From positions 10,618,001-10,682,000 of the forward strand of contig JAUIMM010000534.1 in the NCBI GenBank assembly GCA_031769625.1: a stretch of 64,000 bases of DNA, given 5' to 3'. Position numbers and translations under genes: made by a program. The notes below the pieces were generated by a model, which saw only the letters and a program-made list of their open reading frames with translations, was not told where the DNA came from and did not search any database. Of the stretch, positions 57,001 to 64,000 are shown piece after piece (positions within the stretch are counted from its first letter, which is position 1; every line of letters starts with the position of its first letter). This stretch comes from Taudactylus pleione. Its lineage: Eukaryota; Chordata; Amphibia; Anura; Myobatrachidae.

Positions 57001-57639
57001 AGTGTTAAAATTGCAGACAGCCTTTTACATCTCGACCAATCACTGACCTTCTAATAAACACACCACAAAAACCATCTACCGAGCAACAGAAATTTAACCC
57101 CCACCTAACCACCCTGACTGAAAGAAGAAAGCATGTCCATCTCCTCTAATGAGTCATGGTCTCAGGGTTTAACTACCTTCAGGTTTACCTTAAACCTTCA
57201 GTCACCCTTTACACAGCTCTGCTAGTAAATAGGAAGCTGTGTACACCTAACAGTAGGGTTTATGTATTTGAAGTAGATGGGAAGAAGACGTAGAACCTAG
57301 CCACACTCCTTGCTTGGTGGTCATGCCGACTCCGGCAGCATGGCATGGAAACCCCGTCTCTAGAAATCCTTCTTTTGCCCCTTGTATGATAAGTCATATT
57401 CAATGTATGCTGATGACTAACCCTGCTCGTTACCTCATATTTTGTGTATGTGGTTCCTTATCAGTTTTTCACTTTTGTCCTTTAGATTAGCTTTTTTTTG
57501 CTTAAATGCACTTCATTACATGGTTTATAAATGCATATGTGAACATACATATTACTGTTAATGTGAACAGCTCGTCCTTAGAGAATGGTCTATTTTTTAT
57601 TGAAGAAGAACCGAGCTCCAGTAGTGGAAATTAATTTGT

Positions 57640-58440
57640 TTTCAGTTAGGATACAGACAGCCTATGGGAACTATAATTCCATTAATTAAATCAGTGGTAC
57701 AATCAAAGGGAAGATTTGAGATTTTAGAAACATGTGAATACTCTGAAGGAAGAGGGAATCTAATTTCTGAAAATACTGAATTAATGGATGGAGTAGATTG
57801 TGACATGAAGGACCCATAGGACTTTGACTGAACCTCAAGTGATTGACTGGGTGATTTTGTTAATGATATGGTAACCCTAAGAGGACTCAGTTTAGGGACT
57901 AGACACTTACATATAAGGCTATTACTTTCTTTTGCAAGACACCAATATGGGGTTCAAAAATAATGTGGAAAAGGATAAATCCCCCTCTCTGTATAAAGGT
58001 TCCATTGACAGCAGTAATAAGGAGGTACTTAGTGGTAATATTTTAACTAAATTATGCTATAAAATCATCTGGAACTCAAGAGTACTGAAATGCAACTTAG
58101 TTTACTCTTTATTTCTCAGAGATGGGTCAATGTCCAGAATGGCCACAGTGAATACACAGATCAAGAAATTGCCTGGGGGTTGTTCCACTTCAGAGTTGAA
58201 TACAATCTACTTCTGTTTGTCTCCTCTGATGAAGGTAAGAGGTTTCTGTAAATTTGGAGACCAATTTATGACGGAGAGTAATCAGTTTATCAAGAGATGA
58301 TGGAGTGCCATGGCCTGCTAATTCATCTTTTATTTTATCTGACAGCCTTTGCCAAAAGACATTTACCAGTACCTCATTATTCCTACCAAGTTTCAAACCT
58401 AGCAGTAATGGCTGTAATTAGATCTTGATAGCACACCGAT
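57640..58440 (-). pseudogene. Ty3/gypsy (Sushi-like) gag remnant
   Basis: The minus frame 58396-58190 contains FWQRLSDKIKDELAGHGTPS and SLDKLITL, matching the Gag C-terminal region typical of Sushi-type elements (the group that gave rise to mammalian PEG10/RTL genes). About 60 bp further a zinc-knuckle trace CIHCGHSGH is visible. Beyond it only scattered coding-like pieces remain, with no RT motif. Confidence 0.7.
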
Positions 58441-58456
58441 TGAGATTCCCTTGCAT

Positions 58457-58975
58457 GTCTGAGACCAGTTGCGTAACTATAGAGGGTGCAGGGGGTGCGC
58501 TTACTATGGGGCCCGATGGCCCAGCAAGCAACCCCCTGCACCCATATATGAAACTACGGGGTGGTCCAGGTGTTCACCGGACCACCCATTAAAATAGCCA
58601 TCGTTGCTGCGGCCAATCCCCTGGCTGCTCCTGATCAAATGATTGATGCCTCCCTGGCCTGGGAGGTGGAACCAGTCAGCCCAAGTTTAACGCACTTTTG
58701 ATGCTGCACCACGAGCATCCGGCACCACAGGGACAAGCGGCCGATTCCCCTGCACCCAGTCGCAGGATGGCCCTAGCACACGGCGCAAGGATGGGTCTGG
58801 CGGGAGGTAGGCGGCAGGATGGCCCCGGCGAAAGGTAGGCTCGGGCACCTGGTGGCAGGACTGCACCGGCACCGGGTGGGAGGTAGACCCCAGCACAAAA
58901 GTTACTTAACAAAAGTTAAATAAAGTAAATTTTGTCTGTTTGGTGCTGTGGGGGTGGGGGTGGGGGAAGGCAGCT
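58457..58975. other. GC-rich repeat with a hAT-like left end
   Basis: CAGTTGCGTAACTATAGAGGG at 58457 resembles hAT-type ends of the CAGTGGCGTAACTA kind, but I find no matching right end. GGTCCAGGTGTTCACCGGACC forms a hairpin at 58565-58585; a relative lies at 61101-61125. Reading frames at 58676-58912 follow repeats of the form GGCGGGAGGTAGGC. Confidence 0.45.
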
Positions 58976-58979
58976 GCTA

Positions 58980-59500
58980 CTACTACTACTTTAAGCTGCC
59001 CTTCTATCTACCCTTACCTCCTTCCTAGCCCCAGCACTGCCTGCCCCTAAAATCATCCTTGCCCCCCCAGTACTGCCCCACCCGCTATTTACCAATGCCT
59101 CCTCCCTACCCCCAGTACTGCCTGTTCTAACCCACTCCTTGCCCCCCCAGTACTGCCCCAAAAGCCATCTACCCTTGCCTGCTCCCTACCCCAGAACTGC
59201 CTGTCCCTAACCTCTTCCTGCTCCTAGTATTGCCCCTGCTGCTATTCACCCTTACCCCCTCTCTACCCCCAGTACTGCCTGCCCCTAACACCCTCCTTGC
59301 CCCCAGTACTGCACCAGCTGGTATCTACCCTTACCCCCCACACTACCTGCCCCTAACCCTCTCCTTGCCCCCAGTACTGCACCAGCTGGTATCTACCCTT
59401 ACCCCTCTCTATCCCCAGCACTGTCTGCTCTTTCTCCCCTCTACCCCAGCTCTACCCTAACTTCTCCCTGCCTTCACCCCCAAGCTCTACCCCAACTGCT
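58980..59500. repeat. ~70-bp diverged minisatellite
   Basis: Units of the form CCCCCAGTACTGC, CTGCCCCTAACC and TACCCTTACC recur about seven times with variable length. Confidence 0.8.
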
Positions 59501-59658
59501 ACCTGCACCCAGCACTGTACCAACTGCTGCCTGCTCTCACCCCCCATAATATGTAATGGGACCCAGAAATAGTGGTGTAGGACCCACATTTTTTAAAGCG
59601 AGGGATCCCCGGGACTTTTTTCCGCTTTGTGCGATCACTGTATATATTTGTATATACA

Positions 59659-59707
<49 letters not shown>

Positions 59708-60297
59708 GACACACATGTATATACATAGGTAGACAAACTTAATGGAACTGATTTATGTAGCCCTGTTTCACCTCCTGCAGTCATCCAGAAAGGCTCATAA
59801 TACTGTAAGTGATGTTGGTAACCTCAATAAAGAGATTATTGGTCAGAGAAAAATGACACAATCTGTGGGAGATATCATGGGTGGTAGGAATTGACCACTG
59901 TGCTGTTAGAGGCTGGTGCTGGAGATCCTAAGGGGCAGAGTCTAAGTAAGTGCCCGGTCTTTACCTGGAACCCCTGCAAAGAGATTATGGATTTCATGAT
60001 GAGACACCTCAGCTATGCAGCAACTGATACAGTTAGGGACAGGAATAGACAAGACTTCAGTCATAATCTTTTCCTTCTATCTCCCTCTCTCCTCGGCATA
60101 TCAGACCATCCTCAAAATAAAAATATTTTATATAAAATTGAAAAACAATCCATAATTACCTCTGCAACCTCAAATAAGGGAAGATGTATCCACATTTTTT
60201 TACGCATAGCAACCTATCAGCTTCTAAGTGTCATTTTATAGACTGTGCTAGATAAATGACAGAAGCTGGTTGGATGCTTTAGGCAACTTCTCCACTT
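59501..60297. other. Unassigned sequence with (TA)n at 59655-59696
   Basis: A 116-codon plus frame (59891-60241) has no recognised domain. At 60195-60300 a partial MITE similar to that at 33796-33981 is seen (CAACTTCTCCACTTTAT). Confidence 0.5.
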
Positions 60298-60300
60298 TAT

Positions 60301-60844
60301 GGGGGTCATTCAGACCCGGTCATTAGCGCCGATGCGCTCAGACCGGGTCGATGGCCCCCCACAGAGCATGCACACGACGGCGCCGTCGTGCACATGCGTG
60401 AGACCCGCTACGACCGACATGCCGGTCGTAGCGGGTCTCGATCCAAAGGGGGTGAGCTGTCGATGTTGATTGACAGCTCGCCCCGTTTGGAAAGCGGGCC
60501 GGGGGGTGGCAGCCCAAACGGGGGCGTTCCCATGGGAACGCCTACCATTTGGGGGAGGCCCCACTGACATCACTACTGATGTCAGTGGAGAGCTTCCGGC
60601 TCAGACACAGCCAGAAGCTCTCCGAGGGCTTACGATAAGGGAGACCCTACCCTAGGGTCTCGTCGTAAGCCCCGATGGTCGCGATGGTCTCTGACCATCG
60701 CGACCATCACCCGAGCGGTCGTTAGAGCTGTGGGTGTTAACCCACAGCCTAACGACTGCAACAGAGGCAGGCGGTCAGGATGCAAGCGGCCGCCCAGTTT
60801 CTGAGCGACCGCTTGCATCCTCCGACCACCTCTGAATGAGGCCC
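60301..60844. mobile_element. Chain-of-hairpins fold-back MITE (member 2)
   Basis: 544 bp. Ends GGGGGTCATTCAGACC and inverted GGGCCTCATTCAGAGG; flanked by TAT on both sides. Hairpins follow one another: GGCGTTCCCATGGGAACGCC, CCACTGACATCA/TGATGTCAGTGG, GAGAGCTTCCGGCT/AGCCAGAAGCTCTC, AGACCCTA/TAGGGTCT within GGGCTTACGA/TCGTAAGCCC, a perfect 16-bp stem at 60674-60708, GCTGTGGGTGTTAACCCACAGC, and GGATGCAAGCGG/CCGCTTGCATCC. Confidence 0.85.
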
Positions 60845-60847
60845 TAT

Positions 60848-62511
60848 CTCTCTAGAAGGTTTGATACATCTCCCCTATAACCGCAAACCCTCACTACATA
60901 AAGCTGCCACATGCAGGACCATCTCTTCCATTGGGCTTGTTGGGCAGTTGCCCATGGGCCCGAAACTTAAGGGACCCAACAACCTGCCCCCCTGCAGCCG
61001 TGGCCTGTTTGTAAATTAGTGATATTTTTAAAGACTGGCCGCCGACGCACTGTATTCCTCTGCTCCCCTCCCCGGGTGACGAGCATAGGCGAAACTGGGG
61101 GGTGGTCCGGGGGTGCACCGGACCACCCATTAGCCCAGTTCCACCATATTTAATGGAGGCAGCGGTACCTATTTTGCCGGGTTGCCTGCTGCATCATGGC
61201 ACAATGAAATAGAGCCGGCAGTATATCAAACATCACCCCGACCAATCATAGCTTCTGGAATGGCAGCCAATTAAGAGGCTCGCTGCAGTCAGGCACAGGA
61301 GTGCTGAACGGCAGCCGGGAGTCTGGGCTGTGTGTTCTGCTTCTTTTCTATTGAAACCATTACAGGAGCTCCGTGGGACTGAGTGTGACGCGGCGCTACC
61401 GGGAGCCGTGGAGGTATGCTGCGGTTATAACTTATACTCCCTAGGTAATGCTAGGATTGCTGGATGCTAGGAGTGCAGGAATTTGTTGGGTCGTGGTCAT
61501 GTGGCCCTGGGTGAGGTGGTCGCATAAGTAACTGAGTGAGGGGGCTTGACAGGAGGCTGGGCATTACAACACGGTCTGGAATCGCATTACAGGATTGATC
61601 CATGAGGCGAAGGTTGACAGATAGTATAGGGGATTTGAGGATGGAGAGGGGTGATAGTTGTTGGGGTGTCAGAAGTATGGGAGAGATAGGGGGAATGGAT
61701 GATCTTGTCTCCCTGGTCTGTTGTGGGGCTTAGATGTGTGTGTGTGTGTGTATTGGGGGCGGGGGGTTCTGCAGAAGGGGGACGCTGGACTGAGTTTTTT
61801 GGGGGATATGCACAGGAGGGGTACAGGACTGAGGTTGTGGGGGTCAGATATGGGGTGGGTATGCAGAAGTGGGGGTACAGAACTGAGGTTGTGGCCCTGA
61901 TGATGCTGAGGTGGAGATAAGTCACTGAGTGAGGCTGTAGGGTTTAGATGTATATTGGACACAGAACTGAAGTTAGGGGTTTGCTGCAATGGGGAAAAGG
62001 TGTGGGGGTTATGCATAGGCGCCATTTCATCTGCCAGGTTGCAGTAAGCAACCCGGCGCGGTTTCATAGTTGCAGATAGTTCCCCTTCAGTCCTGTTTCA
62101 CTGTGCCTGGCTTGCTGGCAGTGCACAACGTACATATGTTATTAACATGCACCTGTGCACACCCCTGTGCCGCCACCCTTCCCTGCCCTGTGGCTCCCAC
62201 CCCCATCAAAGTCAAGCCTTCCCTACCCTGTGAGCAGGGACTGATGTGAATGGGTGGGTAGGAGCCCCAGTGCATTGCTTTACCCAGGGACCACACTGCT
62301 GTTAAAAAAGCCCTGGCCACATGCCACTCAGACATACCACAAAATACCTCAGATCCCTCCTGTACTCTAAAACTACCTGCAGACTTTACATCATGTCACT
62401 CAATCCCCCAACATGCCCCTCTACCATATGCCCCAACCCACACCTCATTACTACTGATTGATTCAGTGCTGGATTAACAAATTAACGCAAACCATCAGGC
62501 CCTTAGCTCGG
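60848..62511. other. Unassigned sequence, partly GC-rich
   Basis: A CpG-rich segment (61290-61430) ends in GAGGTATGC, which could be read as exon plus splice donor, but no frame supports it. At 61600-62000 a loose repeat with GAACTGAGGTTGTGGG and GGGGTACAG occurs. Confidence 0.4.
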
Positions 62512-62890
62512 GTTGGGTACGAGATGTCAGTGCTCAGGATCCCGGCGGTGAGAATCCCGATGCTAGCATTTCAACAGGGTTAGAATACCAACACCTCCCA
62601 GTAAGTACCGAACCCTAGCCCTAAACCTAACCCTTCGTCCCTGCAGCATAACCCTAACCCTCCCCCCTCCGCACCCTAACCCTAGCCCTCCCTCCCTGCC
62701 GCCTAACCCTAACCCTCTCTATCTAGTGCCTAACCCTACCCCTAACCCAAATACTTACCATCAGGATGTCAGTAGTCGGAATGTCAGTGGTCGGGATGCC
62801 GGTGCTGGGATTCTGACCTGTGTCAGGATTCTGGCGCTGGCATTCTGAGTGCCAGATTCCCAACCGCCGGGATGTGAAGTACATCCCCTT
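62512..62890. mobile_element. Fold-back element with telomere-like core (member 4)
   Basis: Left arm GGATCCCGGCGGTGAGAATC, right arm with CGCCGGGATGTGAAG. Core (62600-62755) with CCCTAACCCTAACCCTCC blocks. Confidence 0.7.
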
Positions 62891-63119
62891 AGCTCACCTA
62901 AGCCTGTCATCACTAACACTATTACTGCTGTACAATGCACACTCATTGTGTCACCTTTTATGGTCCCCTATCTTTTGTTCCTATTAAATGGCATAATTGG
63001 ACGTGGCTTTGCCTAATTTATTCATGTGTTTATTGCAGGAGATACCCCCTCTGGTGGTAAGTATCTCCTATTTATCAAGCATCAAAAGCAACGCTTGTAC
63101 TGCTGTGATGCCGGTTCTG

Positions 63120-63390
63120 GAGTGTGGTGCAAAATGTCAACATTCAGAATGTCGACATGGATGTTATGTTGACATGTCAAATATCGACATTGACATAATG
63201 TTGTGAATGTCGACAGTTGGCACATTAACATAGCGTTTTCAGGTGCTTCTGGCCCAAACCCTAACCCTACCCTAACCACAGCCTAATCCTAACCACAGCC
63301 TAACCTTAACCCTAATTGTAACCGCAGTCTGACCCTATCAACATTCTGCCTGTCCATGTCAACATTCTGTCAACTTAATGACTGCATACT
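63120..63390. repeat. Second fold-back type with CCCTAACC core
   Basis: Left part repeats (A/G)TGTCGACAT and TGTTGACATG motifs; right part has CATGTCAACATTCTGTCAAC. Between them (63258-63330) are ACCCTAACCCTACCCTAACC and CCTAATCCTAACC runs. It differs in arm sequence from the other telomere-like elements. Confidence 0.6.
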
Positions 63391-63591
63391 CTGTTTTTGT
63401 TATACCTTGTTTTTTTTATCGTCATCTTAGGATAATGTTAGCAAAAAGAGTTGCCTGGAATATTGGTTCACTAAACAATTTATTTCCGGATAGAATTTTT
63501 TCAAATGAATGAGACTATTGCCCCAACTCCAGAAAATAAATATCCTTCACTGAGGGGGAGATGATGGCAAATATCTACAGTGTATTTTATT

Positions 63592-64000
63592 TAGGGGTGT
63601 GCACCGGCCACTTTTCGTGTTTTGTGTTTTGGTTTTGGATCTGGATCTTTCTTCGTGTTTTGGATCTGGATTGGTTTTGCCAAAACCACCCTTCCGTGTT
63701 TTGGGTTCTGGGTTTTGTGTTTTGGATCTGTATTTTTTTTAAAAAAAGCATAAAAACAGCTAAAATCACAGAATTTGTTGGTTTCTCTGCTCCTATGCTA
63801 TTATTAACCTCAATAACCTTAATTTCCACTCATTTCCAGTCTATTCTGAACACCTCACACCTCACAATAGTGTTTTCATGTCCAAAAGGTTGCACCGAGG
63901 TAGCTGGATGACTATGCTAAGCGACACGAGTGGGCGGCACAAACACGTGACCCATCTAGGAGTGACACTGCAGTGGCAGACAGGATGGCAGTTAGAAAAA
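63592..64000 (-). mobile_element. hAT DNA transposon, copy C (3' end only, runs off the edge)
   Basis: Begins TAGGGGTGTGCACCGGCC after ATTTTATT and matches the 3' terminal regions of copies A and B nearly base for base. About 410 bp are in the window; the transposase would lie to the right. Confidence 0.95.

Noticed and set aside
61290..61440. First exon of a host gene in CpG-rich DNA with a splice donor-like GGTATG
   Set aside because: No conserved frame, no TATA or downstream exon; repeats surround it.

Overview
This window is vertebrate nuclear DNA made almost entirely of transposable elements. I see no host gene, rRNA gene, CRISPR array or bacterial-style operon. The element mix fits a large repeat-rich amphibian genome, most likely a frog: BED-finger hAT transposons, Penelope-like reverse transcriptases, a gamma/epsilon-type endogenous retrovirus, a Ty3/gypsy element with a SCAN-like Gag, a Helitron end pair, tRNA-derived SINEs and many fold-back MITEs. 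The species assignment is inference.

Left part (1-18.5 kb). Positions 1-444 and 7086-10301 are one endogenous retrovirus on the minus strand: a 1.6 kb LTR, a proline-type primer-binding site, a leader and a broken gag carrying a PPPY motif. It is split by a 6.6 kb hAT transposon (copy A, 445-7077) with a perfect 8-bp target-site duplication. Copy A has a TATA promoter, a hairpin, a 68-bp tandem repeat, about 14 copies of a ~155-bp repeat and a 955-codon transposase frame with all hAT hallmarks. Next come a non-autonomous hAT-like element with a 15-bp minisatellite (11708-13126), a SINE-like tRNA remnant, a near-perfect palindromic MITE (13676-13826) and a gypsy element (13890-18527). The gypsy element has two LTRs, a broken gag-protease-RT-RNase H region and no integrase.

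Middle (18.5-43 kb). There are several fold-back MITEs, one of them a chain of hairpins. A second copy of the hAT transposon (copy B, 22962-28263, minus strand) also has a perfect target-site duplication; its transposase is broken at different places from copy A. Further on are a 34-bp minisatellite, two Penelope RT fragments, a Helitron-like element with a nested hAT MITE, and a fold-back element carrying a solo LTR of the same retrovirus family (40217-42560, 4-bp duplication).

Right part (43-64 kb). Here are SINEs, a 3.3 kb non-autonomous hAT element (47066-50392) filled with nested repeats, two oppositely oriented Penelope RT fragments, a 36-bp minisatellite, a Sushi-like gag remnant, a second chain-of-hairpins MITE and the 3' end of a third copy of the hAT family (copy C, 63592 to the edge). 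A fold-back family with a core of degenerate CCCTAA (telomere-like) motifs recurs four times, and a second fold-back type carries a similar core once.

The best candidates for something little described are the copy-number-variable repeat array between promoter and transposase start in the hAT family, the fold-back families with telomere-like cores, and the chain-of-hairpins MITEs.
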